Positions 27,777 through 36,775 are shown, counted from the stretch's first letter. The stretch: 64,000 nucleotides of DNA from JANJUO01 sp942492935 (GCA_942492935.1 OW818654.1:2790001-2854000), one strand, 5' to 3'. Program-made: numbers and translations. Notes: generated by a model not told the origin, from the sequence alone.

Positions 27777-28279
27777 TTTATTTCAATTGTTTTGGAAACA
27801 TCTTATGTTTGACGGCTAATACCAAGTTGCAACTCAATTTCCCGAAAATAACTTTTTTGGGGATTTTTGAATATATTTTCCATTTGTAAGTGCTTGAAAA
27901 ATAACAAAGCGTTTTTTAAAATGCTTGAATTCAAGCTAAAAATGAACTAAAATCGCTATTGAGTGGTGAATAATACTTGAATTTCTTATGACTTTTTCCT
28001 TATATTTGTAAGTGTTGAATTTTACAGGGACACCTCAATTATATGGGGATTAGGCAAAAAGTTAACTGATTCTAATAGGAAAAATGTGTTATCTGTAACC
28101 CCTCTTAAATTAGTTTCATCAATCCATTTCTGGAAGATAAGTTTTGCGTATATTGATTTTTAAGTTCATAAATATTTCTAAATTCCATTACATGATAATA
28201 TGCTTTTATAAGTTTGGAATGATGATTGTGCTATTCAAATAAAATAATTGGAAAAACAAAAAATCAATCAACTATGCTC
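27777..28279. other. Gene-poor stretch with possible decayed sequence
   Basis: About 500 bp hold no intact gene. The string TTTGTAAGTG followed by TTGAA occurs twice, near 27884 and 28005, about 120 bp apart. The context (TTATATTTGTAAGTGTTGAAT) has short reading frames broken by stops, consistent with, but not proof of, a decayed mobile or coding sequence. No tRNA or known RNA structure was recognised. Confidence 0.3.
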
Positions 28280-28322
28280 CCCAAAAAAATAGGACTGTTC
28301 AATTTAGAGCAGTCCTTTTTTT
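28280..28322. terminator. Bidirectional terminator downstream of the serine palmitoyltransferase gene
   Basis: The 10-bp stem AGGACTGTTC/GAGCAGTCCT with a 6-nt loop (28291-28316) has an A run on the left and a T run on the right. It therefore works for the minus-strand gene ending at 28375 and for any plus-strand read-through. Confidence 0.85.
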
Positions 28323-28374
28323 ACAAGTGAAAATCATTTATAGATTTCATTCAATAAATAATTTAAAGATAGAA

Positions 28375-29577
28375 TTAAATCAATCCAAGTTCTTTACCGA
28401 CAGCTGCAAATTGTTCAAGTATATAATCAAGATGCTCCTGCTGATGTGCCGACATAACACTTGTACGCATCATAGACATATTTGGAGGAACTCCCGGTGG
28501 AATAAACGCATTAACAAATACTCCCCTATCGAATAATTTTCTCCATGTAACAAATGCAAGTTCAACATCACCTACAATAACAGGAACGATTGCAGTTTGC
28601 CCTTCTAAGGTATTAAACCCAAGGTCATGAAAACCTTTACGCAGATAATCAGCATTAGCAATTAACTGATTAACCATTTCAGGATGCTCTTCTAAAATGT
28701 CAAGTGCAGCAAGTGTAGCCGCACAAGATGCTGGAGTTGGTGAAGCTGAAAATATAATTGCAGGAGATAAATGCTTCAGATAATTGATTACCCTTTCTGG
28801 ACCAGCAACAAAACCTCCTAAAGATGCAAATGTTTTAGAAAAAGTACCCATTGTTAAATCGGTTTCGGCAACTTTATTAAAGTGACTTGCAGTACCTCTA
28901 CCACCAACACCAATTACTCCAACAGAATGGGCATCATCAACAAGAACTCTGGCTCCATATTTATGAGCGATTGTAATTAAATCAGGAAGATTGACAATTT
29001 CACCAGTAACTGAAAAAACACCATCTGTAACAACTAACTTACCAGCTTTATCTGGAATTTTTTTCAGAACTTCTTCCAAATCTTCCATATCATTGTGTTT
29101 GTAACGTTTAAATTCTGCAAAAGCACCTTTTGCAAGTATTGCAGCATTTACAATACATGCATGGTTTTCTTTATCAGAAATTACATAATCTCCTTTTTGT
29201 ACCAATGTTGATACAACTCCAAGTGCAGTTTGATAGCCAGTACTATATAAAAGTACTGATTCCGTACCAAAAAACTTGGATAACCGGTCTTCGAGTTCGA
29301 TATGCAAATCAAGCGTGCCAGTCAAGTATCTTGAACCTGAACAACCTGTTCCATACTTTTCAATAGCTTTAATTGCCGCTTCTTTTACTTTTGGATGGGC
29401 AGTAAGACCTAAGTAATTATTAGATCCAGCCATAACAATTTTTTTACCATAAATGTAAACAACAGGTCCTTCATTTTCTTGAATTGGATGAAAATAAGGA
29501 TAAAGTCCGGCTTGTTTTACTTCATCTGCTCTTGTAAACTGATGACATTTCTCAAATAAGTCCAATTTTATCTCCAT
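28375..29577 (-). CDS. spt: Serine palmitoyltransferase-like alpha-oxoamine synthase
   Basis: This 400-residue PLP enzyme of the alpha-oxoamine synthase family condenses an acyl-CoA with an amino acid. The PLP lysine is K248 in TMGTFSKTFASLGG, with H139 in SDKENHACIV and D214/H217 in VDDAHSVG. Several stretches follow the Bacteroidota serine palmitoyltransferase pattern rather than BioF or Kbl: MAGSNNYLGLT, GTGCSGSRYLTGTLDLH, YSTGYQTALG, and PGVPPNMSMMRTSVMSAH. That would make it the first enzyme of sphingolipid synthesis, forming 3-ketosphinganine from serine and palmitoyl-CoA. It stands alone, but phospholipid genes pssA and psd lie just upstream. A glycine C-acetyltransferase is the alternative. 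Confidence 0.85.
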   Translation of the reverse strand: MEIKLDLFEKCHQFTRADEVKQAGLYPYFHPIQENEGPVVYIYGKKIVMAGSNNYLGLTAHPKVKEAAIKAIEKYGTGCSGSRYLTGTLDLHIELEDRLSKFFGTESVLLYSTGYQTALGVVSTLVQKGDYVISDKENHACIVNAAILAKGAFAEFKRYKHNDMEDLEEVLKKIPDKAGKLVVTDGVFSVTGEIVNLPDLITIAHKYGARVLVDDAHSVGVIGVGGRGTASHFNKVAETDLTMGTFSKTFASLGGFVAGPERVINYLKHLSPAIIFSASPTPASCAATLAALDILEEHPEMVNQLIANADYLRKGFHDLGFNTLEGQTAIVPVIVGDVELAFVTWRKLFDRGVFVNAFIPPGVPPNMSMMRTSVMSAHQQEHLDYILEQFAAVGKELGLI

Positions 29578-29775
29578 ATAAGAATGAAATTACAATTTTA
29601 ATATGTTAAACTTACAAAAATAATCAATTTTCAATAAAAAAAATACTTTTAAAAATTTTCAATAAATCAAAACATTAAAAATATAACAAATTTTTCATCA
29701 AAACAATATAATTAATTAATTATTGATAAATATTTATTTAATTTTAATAATTAAATTAGAAATATTAGTACATTC

Positions 29776-30046
29776 GTGACTACTCATCAGTTTTATAATT
29801 TTCAATTTACTTTGTTATTTAAATGAATAAGGGTATATTTGGAACAAGTTGAAAAAATAATAAAAAATGAAATTCCTTGAAAATCCCAATAGGGATTACA
29901 TGTTTGTAACTTAGTAATAGCCCCTAAGTCCAACAATCCCAGCGGGATTGAATAATTAAATACACATTCAACACCTACGGTGTTGTTGGTATAACTGGGA
30001 AAATCATTAGTTACAAACATTTATTCCCTATGGGAATTTCAAAGAA
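29776..30046 (-). repeat. Copy A of a 270-bp palindromic intergenic element
   Basis: Copy A has ~37-bp imperfect inverted repeats: left arm 29873-29910, right arm 30010-30046. Between them are two perfect palindromes, CAATCCCAGCGGGATTG (29934-29950) and CAACACCTACGGTGTTG (29969-29985). Homology with the copy at 61975-62241 in the opposite orientation covers the arms, the core and a further ~97 bp to 29776. Neither copy encodes a plausible gene. It fills most of the 642-bp gap between the serine palmitoyltransferase gene and pssA; the remainder, 29578-29775, is featureless AT-rich sequence. Confidence 0.82.
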
Positions 30047-30219
30047 TTTTTTACAAAATAACAAAAATTCTATTTTATTGTAAATTGGCTGAGTAATCAC
30101 GTACATTATTAACATTTGGATAAGTTGAACTAACAAAAAATTTATTTTATGAAAATAATTTTCAGAAATTATATAATCCTTTATAAATTAATCTTGCATT
30201 TATCAAATTTTTAATCAAG

Positions 30220-30993
30220 TCAATCAAATGGATTTGGTTCAGCTTCTTCAGTTTCGTCAATTTCATCATCAGGCTGTAGATTTTCTTTATACCAGAAAAA
30301 TATTTGCCTAATGAAACTTGCTAATATATAAAACATCATAAATGGAAATATAGCTTTCCCACTTGTAATTATTGATGCCACAACTCCAATAACAAATATT
30401 ATGAACACAATAGGTCTTTGCTTGAATGATTTTTTACTTGGTCTTGGAATATTATCAAATTTAATTGTAGAAATCATAGAGCCAGCAGTAACTAAAGTAA
30501 CGGCTAAAATTGACCAGAATTTATATTGCTCTGGTATAAAACCTCCCAGATGAAAGAATACAATGTAGGATACAATTGTTAATGCACCAGAAGGAATTGG
30601 CAAACCTTTAAAGAATTTTTTATCCTCAAGACTTACCATTTGTACATTGAATCTTGCTAATCTTAAAGCTCCTGTAAGTGCTGGAAGTGATGCAATCAGC
30701 ATACCAGTTTCATTCAATTGATAGAAATAAATCTGATACAGCATAAATGAAGGTGCAACACCAAAAGAAACAACATCACATAATGAATCTAACTCAGCTC
30801 CAAATTCACTTGCCGCATTTATTAATCGAGCAACTAAACCGTCAAGCATATCGAATATAGCAGCAATAAGTATAAATAAAGCAGCTTTCTCATAATTACC
30901 AACAGTCGCATATACAATAGCAGCAAAACCTGAAAATAAATTAACTAATGTCAGTAAATTTGGAATAAACGATTTTGTAATTCTTTTTTTCAT
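30220..30993 (-). CDS. pssA: CDP-diacylglycerol-serine O-phosphatidyltransferase
   Basis: This 258-residue membrane enzyme of the CDP-alcohol phosphotransferase family has the full active-site pattern, DMLDGLVARL followed by FGAELDSLCDV. The N-terminus KSFIPNLLTLVNLFSGFAAIV is typical of PssA. It makes phosphatidylserine, the substrate of Psd encoded 75 bp upstream. Several membrane segments follow, and the tail is acidic (DDEIDETEEAEPNPFD). The ATG at 30993 is preferred over a TTG one codon upstream. Confidence 0.94.
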   Translation of the reverse strand: MKKRITKSFIPNLLTLVNLFSGFAAIVYATVGNYEKAALFILIAAIFDMLDGLVARLINAASEFGAELDSLCDVVSFGVAPSFMLYQIYFYQLNETGMLIASLPALTGALRLARFNVQMVSLEDKKFFKGLPIPSGALTIVSYIVFFHLGGFIPEQYKFWSILAVTLVTAGSMISTIKFDNIPRPSKKSFKQRPIVFIIFVIGVVASIITSGKAIFPFMMFYILASFIRQIFFWYKENLQPDDEIDETEEAEPNPFD

Positions 30994-31068
30994 CAATTAA
31001 TAAATTATTTTTAAATCAGGACATTCATCCCAATTCTAAATTAATAAATTTTTAGTTCTTAACAACTA

Positions 31069-31734
31069 TCATTTTTTATTCAATTTTGCAATTATAGTTT
31101 CACCAGCAACCACTCTATCACCCTTTTTTACTAATATTTCAGTATCAGTGGGTATAATCACATCCATTCTCGAACCAAATTTCATCATTCCAAATTTATC
31201 GCCAGTATTAATAGAATCTCCTACTTTCAGTTCACAAACCAACCTTCTTGCCAAAATGCCTACAATTTGCTTGAATAATATTTTGCCATACTTGGTTTTT
31301 AAACCGATTTTTGATTGCTCGTTAAGCTCTGAAGATTTTGGATGATATGCCACCAAATAATCACCAGGATTATACGTGTAAAATTCTACAACACCACTTG
31401 CAGGAGAACGATTGACATGAACATCAATTGGGGAAAGAAAAATACTAATTTGCTTAGCATTACTTCTGAGATATAATGATTCTTCAACATCAATTATTTG
31501 AACCACTTTTCCATCAGCTGGTGAAATTAAAATTGACTCGTCAGATTTTGCTTCATCTGGAACTTGTCTGTCAGGGTCTCTAAAAAACCAAAGTGTGAAT
31601 AATATTAGAATAAAACCTACAATATATAAGGGTATAGAAATATATTGCTTTGAAACAAAATAACCTACAATTATAAATAGAATACCACCAATGAGCATTA
31701 CAATTATGTTATCAGTACCATATTTAGTTAGCAT
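31069..31734 (-). CDS. psd: Phosphatidylserine decarboxylase, short (type II) form
   Basis: This 221-residue proenzyme converts phosphatidylserine to phosphatidylethanolamine. Two N-terminal membrane helices (about 9-27 and 33-51) precede the ISPADGKVVQI motif and VHVNRSPASGVVE. The self-cleavage site is KFGSRMDV, where Ser188 becomes the pyruvoyl cofactor. The order psd then pssA on one strand is the usual one. Its promoter must lie in the 127 bp before dnaN, which is divergently transcribed. Confidence 0.95.
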   Translation of the reverse strand: MLTKYGTDNIIVMLIGGILFIIVGYFVSKQYISIPLYIVGFILILFTLWFFRDPDRQVPDEAKSDESILISPADGKVVQIIDVEESLYLRSNAKQISIFLSPIDVHVNRSPASGVVEFYTYNPGDYLVAYHPKSSELNEQSKIGLKTKYGKILFKQIVGILARRLVCELKVGDSINTGDKFGMMKFGSRMDVIIPTDTEILVKKGDRVVAGETIIAKLNKK

Positions 31735-31861
31735 AGTTCAAACCTTGTATAACTTGTTGAAAACTTGTTTATTTTTAAAAACATTTTTTTCGTAATTTTA
31801 AAATTTAAAAATGCAAAATAATGAAATTATTTTTGTTAATCAATAAATTGAGGTTTTTTTT

Positions 31862-33046
31862 ATGAAATTTAAAGTAACTATTGGAGATTTTCTAAAACAT
31901 CTCCAAAAAACATTACCTGCTGTACCACCTAAATCTACTGTACCTGTTTTGGAACATTTGTATTTTACTGTTGATGATAATTCTTTAAGAATAATTGCAA
32001 CCGACCAAGATATAATTATCCAGACTAATTTGTATGTAGTAGATACAGAACCAGGAAGTGTACTTGTACCTGCTCGTAAATTGGTTGATATAATTAAAGC
32101 ACTTGATAATCAAGGTGAAATTGAATTCGATTCTAATGATGAAACTTATGATATAATTGTTAGAAAGGGTAAAGGCAAATATGCAATGAAAGGAATTGAC
32201 CCAGATGAATTTTTGGATATTCCTGAATTATTCGAATCAGAAACCCCAATATTACCTGATGAAAGTGATGGAACAATTGATAGTGGTTTGCCAAGAGCTG
32301 AATTTAAGAAAGAAGATTTGATAAAATTATGCGATAAAACCCATTATGCTGTTTCTATAGATACATTAAGACCTGCAATGATGGGAGTTTTGTTCCAATT
32401 TAGAGAAACGTATGTAAATGCAGTTTCAACAGATAGTTTCAGATTAGCAAAAGCAACAATTCATTCTCAAAATCCAGTATTTCCACAAGAATTTGATGTT
32501 ATTATTCCTTCAAAGGCAATTGACTACTTAAGAAAAATTGACAATGATGCAGTAATGACAGTAATTGAAATGTACGGAAAAATGACCCATTTAAAATTCG
32601 AAATTGGTTCTACTACATTTCTTACAAGAGTTATTAAAGAAAAATTTCCACCTTATGAAACAGTTATCCCTACAAGCAATCCATTAGAAGCATACATTGA
32701 AAAGAAGGCATTTTTGACTTCAGTAAAAAGAGTTGCATTATTTTCAAATACATTTTCCAAGCAAATCAAATTGCAATTTGAGAGAAATCAAGTTACGATT
32801 AGCGGTGAAGACGAAGATAACGGAACAAAAGGAACTGAAGTAGTGAATTGCGAATTCAATGAAGATAGTTTAACTGTTGCATTCAACCATAAATATATTG
32901 AAGATGCATTAAATACGGTTACAGATGATGATATTGATTCAGGTATGATTAAGATTTCATTCCTTGATACTACCAAGCCATCATTAATAGTTCCTACTAA
33001 CGATAAAAATGAATTGTTGATATTGATTATGCCAGTAAGAATATAA
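31862..33046 (+). CDS. dnaN: DNA polymerase III beta subunit (sliding clamp)
   Basis: The 394-residue protein has three clamp domains; recognisable segments are LPAVPPKSTVPVLEHLYF, LVPARKLVDIIKAL and, at the C terminus, SLIVPTNDKNELLILIMPVRI. It is a little longer than E. coli DnaN (366) because of an acidic insertion around residue 125-145 (ILPDESDGTIDSG). The ring tethers polymerase and other factors to DNA. It is monocistronic, with no dnaA, recF or gyrB alongside, and a terminator follows. Confidence 0.96.
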   Translation: MKFKVTIGDFLKHLQKTLPAVPPKSTVPVLEHLYFTVDDNSLRIIATDQDIIIQTNLYVVDTEPGSVLVPARKLVDIIKALDNQGEIEFDSNDETYDIIVRKGKGKYAMKGIDPDEFLDIPELFESETPILPDESDGTIDSGLPRAEFKKEDLIKLCDKTHYAVSIDTLRPAMMGVLFQFRETYVNAVSTDSFRLAKATIHSQNPVFPQEFDVIIPSKAIDYLRKIDNDAVMTVIEMYGKMTHLKFEIGSTTFLTRVIKEKFPPYETVIPTSNPLEAYIEKKAFLTSVKRVALFSNTFSKQIKLQFERNQVTISGEDEDNGTKGTEVVNCEFNEDSLTVAFNHKYIEDALNTVTDDDIDSGMIKISFLDTTKPSLIVPTNDKNELLILIMPVRI

Positions 33047-33091
33047 ATCTTAAGTTTCAGCATCCATTCACGATTTATGTCTTTATGAAAC

Positions 33092-33126
33092 AAGATGTCC
33101 AACACTTTGAAAGCGTTGGACATCTT
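33092..33126. terminator. Hairpin between convergent dnaN and the 33170 gene
   Basis: A perfect 12-bp stem AAGATGTCCAAC/GTTGGACATCTT with an 11-nt loop lies 45 bp after the dnaN stop. No strong T run follows on the plus strand, so termination efficiency is uncertain. The outer half of the stem, AAGATGTC, recurs in the terminator at 58624. Confidence 0.7.
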
Positions 33127-33169
33127 CATATATATTATTCCGAATCAAGTTCAAAATCACATAAATAAA

Positions 33170-34429
33170 TTATGTTTTCTGTTTCTTCTTTTTGGCTGAA
33201 GGGAATAATATGTTATTTAAAATCAATCTATAACCCGGTGATGTTTTATGAAGATTTAAATCTGTTGGTTCATCACCAACATTATGGCGATAATCTTCTG
33301 GGTCATGACCACCATACCAAGTAAAAAATCCTCTGCCAACATTACCATAAATATATTTAACTTCATCTGTTCCAGCTTTTTGTCCAAGAAGGGTTACTTC
33401 CTTTTTTATCAATTTCTGTCTGAAAGCTGTTGTTTGTCCAAGAAAACCTTTAACTACATTCACATGGCATTGTGTAAGCATAGTGGGAACTGGGTCATGC
33501 TTAGCAGAAAAGTCAAATAATGTAAAATAATCTGTTTCTGGATTTCCTATTCCAATTGGCGGAACATCAATATCGGAAAACTCATACTCGTAAGGATCAG
33601 TAATTACTTTGAAATTCTCAAAAGCAAGACACTCATCATATTTCAAATGATTATTGCAGTTATGTTGAGCAGGGTCGCCGTCAAACATTTCTTCAGTAAT
33701 ATCTACTCCCATAGCTGCAAGAGCTATATCATAAGAATCAGTTGCACTACACATTGCAAATAAAAAACCACCTTCAGAAATATATTGTCTAATTGTTTGA
33801 GCTATTCCTTTTTTCAATTCGGTTACCTTAGAATAGCCAAGTTTATTAGCAATTCCTTCATTAATCGCAACTTGTTGAATATACCAAGGTTGATTTCTAA
33901 AATTAGCCCAAAATTTTCCGTATTGCCCAGTAAAATCTTCATGATGCAAATGCAGCCAATCATATTCTTTCAATTTACCAGTCATTACATCTTCATCCCA
34001 TATTATATCGTGCTTCACTTCGGCATATTCCAAAACTAAACGAACTGCATCATCCCAAGGTTGAGTTCCCGGAGGAGCATAAACAGCAATTTTAGGTGCT
34101 TTTTCTAATTTAACAGCATCCATATTAACATCTTCAGCTTGAACTTGGTCGAAAATTGCTTTAGCTTTGGATTCATTTAAATTCTCAAAGAATACTCCTC
34201 TTATCCTACATTCTGCGGCAAGTTTATCACTATAATCCATAATAAATGAACCACCACGATAATTAAGTAGCCAATCTGCAATTCCACCTTGAGCAAGATA
34301 CCAATAAACAATCCCATAAGACTTCAAATGGTCGGTTTGAGCTAAATCCATGGGAACAATTATTTTTTGTCCGAATAACGATAATGTTACCGTTAAATTT
34401 AATATTATTATTAAAATATATTTCTTCAT
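33170..34429 (-). CDS. Secreted protein of unknown function (annotated 'asparagine synthetase B' in relatives)
   Basis: This 419-residue protein has a signal peptide (about 1-21, ending LFGQ). Notable features are KIIVPMDLAQTDHLKSYGIVYW, WLLNYRGGSFIMDY, WDDAVRLVLEYAEV, a FLFAMCSATDSYDIALAAMGVD segment with a Cys in a nucleophile-elbow-like position, and GRGFFTWYGGHDPEDY. From memory, similar Bacteroidota proteins carry the name asparagine synthetase B. No class II amidotransferase N-terminal Cys or synthetase ATP pyrophosphatase motif is visible, so that name is not supported. A class I amidotransferase-like fold is possible but unproven. It is monocistronic with no informative neighbours. 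Confidence 0.72.
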   Translation of the reverse strand: MKKYILIIILNLTVTLSLFGQKIIVPMDLAQTDHLKSYGIVYWYLAQGGIADWLLNYRGGSFIMDYSDKLAAECRIRGVFFENLNESKAKAIFDQVQAEDVNMDAVKLEKAPKIAVYAPPGTQPWDDAVRLVLEYAEVKHDIIWDEDVMTGKLKEYDWLHLHHEDFTGQYGKFWANFRNQPWYIQQVAINEGIANKLGYSKVTELKKGIAQTIRQYISEGGFLFAMCSATDSYDIALAAMGVDITEEMFDGDPAQHNCNNHLKYDECLAFENFKVITDPYEYEFSDIDVPPIGIGNPETDYFTLFDFSAKHDPVPTMLTQCHVNVVKGFLGQTTAFRQKLIKKEVTLLGQKAGTDEVKYIYGNVGRGFFTWYGGHDPEDYRHNVGDEPTDLNLHKTSPGYRLILNNILFPSAKKKKQKT

Positions 34430-34733
34430 TTTTTGTTTTTGAATTATTGTTAAACCTAGAATATAAGACTATTTTTCAGTGTTTTTATTTTGTTTTGATA
34501 ATACATAGCATCAGCTAATCTGTTACTTTCAATTCTATTGTACCGTAAGTTCATTTTTAAAATAAACAATTAAGAGATTAAAATCAAATCAATTAAAATT
34601 ATAATTTTGCAATTATTAATTTATTGACAAAACATGAAAATGTACTTAAGAATTTACTGATTTGAAAATGACTTAGTAGTTACGATTATCTAATAAATCA
34701 TCAACTTATACAGATATTGTCATTAATATAAGT
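34430..34733. other. Featureless AT-rich spacer
   Basis: These 304 bp separate the 33170 gene (which must have its promoter here) from the stop of the sigma-factor partner gene. No hairpin, repeat or coding region was seen. Confidence 0.3.
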
Positions 34734-36119
34734 TTATTTTACAACTAATCTACGCACTACTTGTTCACACTCATCAGAAGTGATTGCAATAAGATAGTTA
34801 CCAGAATTCAATCCATTTAAATCTATTTTAAAGTCATAATTTCCAGGTTCTTGAAGACATTCAGTTTGTATATCTTTAATAAATTTACCATCAATATTAT
34901 GAAGTGAGATTTTAACATATCTTCGTTCTGCTAATGAATATCTTCCATTAGTAGCTCCATAAGCAGGATTAGGAAATACTGAAAATTTACCTAACGAGCC
35001 AGATTTTCTTTTACAGATATTAAAAAATGAATCATTCCCTGAAATAGCTTTACATGCTGTTTCTTGGCTTATGAAATTATTCTCTACATTTCTTATTATA
35101 TCCATTTCATTTAACAATTCAGATTTATATTTTTCTGGTAATGCATTAATGAAATCATCAGTTGGCACATACCATAAAATTATACCTTGATTATCTCCAG
35201 ATTTGTTTTTAGTTTTTACAAAAACAGGTATTAATTTTGAATTTACCAAAAAATTAGAATTATTTACATCGTTCATTATATTTTTTTGATGCTCATTTGA
35301 AAAATCATCAACTTCATTCAACATTTCAATATATTTGAAAACAGGAGAATTTTCAAAAACTCTGAGTTGTTTTGTGTTATTAGAGCCAAGAATTTCAAAT
35401 TTGACAGGTGTAGTGCAATTATAATTATGCATATTTTTTCCAGTGTATTGCTCAATTTCATAATTGCATAGATGCGATTTATTATTATTTTCAATATTGG
35501 AAACATTAATACTGGTTTGAGTAATAAATTCAGGTGAATCAACTGGGTAATCAAGCATTTTCAATATTTCTTTAAATCTTTTATTATTAATGAAATTTGC
35601 TTTAGTTACTATTTCTTCGACCTCAAATCTAACTGAATTCCCATTTACAAAAATATTTAATGATTTAAGTTCTTCATTATTAAGATTAATCATTTTAATT
35701 CCTGAGATGGAATTTGTATCAATAACACTTATTAATTTACTACTATTAGCCAACAAATTATTAAATTTAACATTTTTTTCTTTTTTCACACTTGCATTTG
35801 GTTTTTCAGCTTTTATAACTTCGTTAGTTGAAGTTAAATTAGATTCTTTTACAATTTCATTTGGAATATCATTTATAATACTTGCTGAATCCTTGTCAGA
35901 AATTGATATTTTTGTTTCAAATTTATTTATATAAAGAAAAGAAAATGTTGCAATGATTAATGCCGCCACAGATAAAAATGACAATTTCCAAGCAGTATTC
36001 AATTTAAAAGTGGCTTTTGGCATAGCATCAACAAGATTAACTAACTCTTCTTTTGATAAAAGAGATTTATTAACAGGTTGATTTTTTATTTCTTTAAATA
36101 AGTTGTCAAGATTTATCAT
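34734..36119 (-). CDS. Membrane-anchored putative anti-sigma factor with T9SS C-terminal sorting domain
   Basis: The ATG at 36119 gives 461 residues; a TTG two codons upstream is less likely. The N-terminal ~45 residues are cytoplasmic-like and are followed by a membrane helix (about 46-65, WKLSFLSVAALIIATFSFLYI). A long extracytoplasmic region with no recognised domain comes next. The last ~85 residues are a type A T9SS sorting domain (KFSVFPNPAYG ... GNYLIAITSDECEQVVRRLVVK). It lies 8 bp downstream of the ECF sigma factor gene, the classic anti-sigma position. The short N-terminus could be a sigma-binding domain but has no clear zinc or ASD motif. A membrane anchor combined with a T9SS tag is unusual. 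Confidence 0.8.
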   Translation of the reverse strand: MINLDNLFKEIKNQPVNKSLLSKEELVNLVDAMPKATFKLNTAWKLSFLSVAALIIATFSFLYINKFETKISISDKDSASIINDIPNEIVKESNLTSTNEVIKAEKPNASVKKEKNVKFNNLLANSSKLISVIDTNSISGIKMINLNNEELKSLNIFVNGNSVRFEVEEIVTKANFINNKRFKEILKMLDYPVDSPEFITQTSINVSNIENNNKSHLCNYEIEQYTGKNMHNYNCTTPVKFEILGSNNTKQLRVFENSPVFKYIEMLNEVDDFSNEHQKNIMNDVNNSNFLVNSKLIPVFVKTKNKSGDNQGIILWYVPTDDFINALPEKYKSELLNEMDIIRNVENNFISQETACKAISGNDSFFNICKRKSGSLGKFSVFPNPAYGATNGRYSLAERRYVKISLHNIDGKFIKDIQTECLQEPGNYDFKIDLNGLNSGNYLIAITSDECEQVVRRLVVK

Positions 36120-36127
36120 AAACAATC

Positions 36128-36619
36128 CTATTTTTTAACATCTAATAATTCCGCAAGTTTATGTCTTGCTCTGTGCAATCTCACTTTTAGATTTTGCACT
36201 GTGATTTTTTGAATATCAGCAATTTCCTTTTGTGGGAGCCCAATTAACTCAAATAAAATAATTGCCTCTTTCATTTCTGTTGGCAACTTATCAATTGCTT
36301 CATACAGAATTTGATAATCAACTTTTTTATCAGGTCCAACTTCAGTACCGTATAATTCATCAAATTCCTGATAATTATATGAAACTTCTCTTTTGACCCT
36401 TTTCATTCGACTATAATATGTATTTGAGCATATTGAGAAAATATAACTCAGAAACGCCTGTTCATTTCGTAATTTTCCGAAATTATCATAAGCTCTGATT
36501 ACAGTTTCACTAACTAAATCTCTGGCAACATCTCTATTTCTTGACATATTCAATGCAAATTTTTCGAGATTGCCATAAACTTCGTTTAAAAGCTCAAAAA
36601 ACCTATCTTTTCTCTCCAC
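36128..36619 (-). CDS. ECF-subfamily RNA polymerase sigma-70 factor
   Basis: This 163-residue sigma factor has region 2 (EKFALNMSRNRDVARDLVSETVIRAYDNFGKLR, with FLSYIFSICSN) and region 4 (LPTEMKEAIILFELIGLPQKEIADIQKITVQNLKVRLHRARHKL). Regions 1.1 and 3 are absent, as expected for ECF type. It starts with GTG at 36619. It forms an operon with the membrane protein downstream, its probable anti-sigma factor. The regulon cannot be read from this window. Confidence 0.93.
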   Translation of the reverse strand: MERKDRFFELLNEVYGNLEKFALNMSRNRDVARDLVSETVIRAYDNFGKLRNEQAFLSYIFSICSNTYYSRMKRVKREVSYNYQEFDELYGTEVGPDKKVDYQILYEAIDKLPTEMKEAIILFELIGLPQKEIADIQKITVQNLKVRLHRARHKLAELLDVKK

Positions 36620-36775
36620 AACCCTCTATCTAATATTCAATAGTATGTAAAAAATAATCTTAAAAGGTTACAGCAAAATTAAATAAAATAAAATTAATAT
36701 GAAACTAAAGATAAGAAGATGAAACAAATTTATAAAATTGTATTATGGGAAATGAATCTAAAATCCATCGAAAAA

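Noticed and set aside
29802..30020. 72-residue protein gene within repeat copy A
   Set aside because: It covers the palindromes of a dispersed element, has no ribosome binding site, and resembles a frame in copy B only because the DNA is shared.
31735..31861. Replication origin beside dnaN
   Set aside because: No TTATCCACA-type DnaA boxes were seen and dnaA is absent.
33170..34429. Asparagine synthetase B
   Set aside because: There is a signal peptide and no N-terminal catalytic Cys or synthetase ATP-binding motif; the name is not supported by the sequence.
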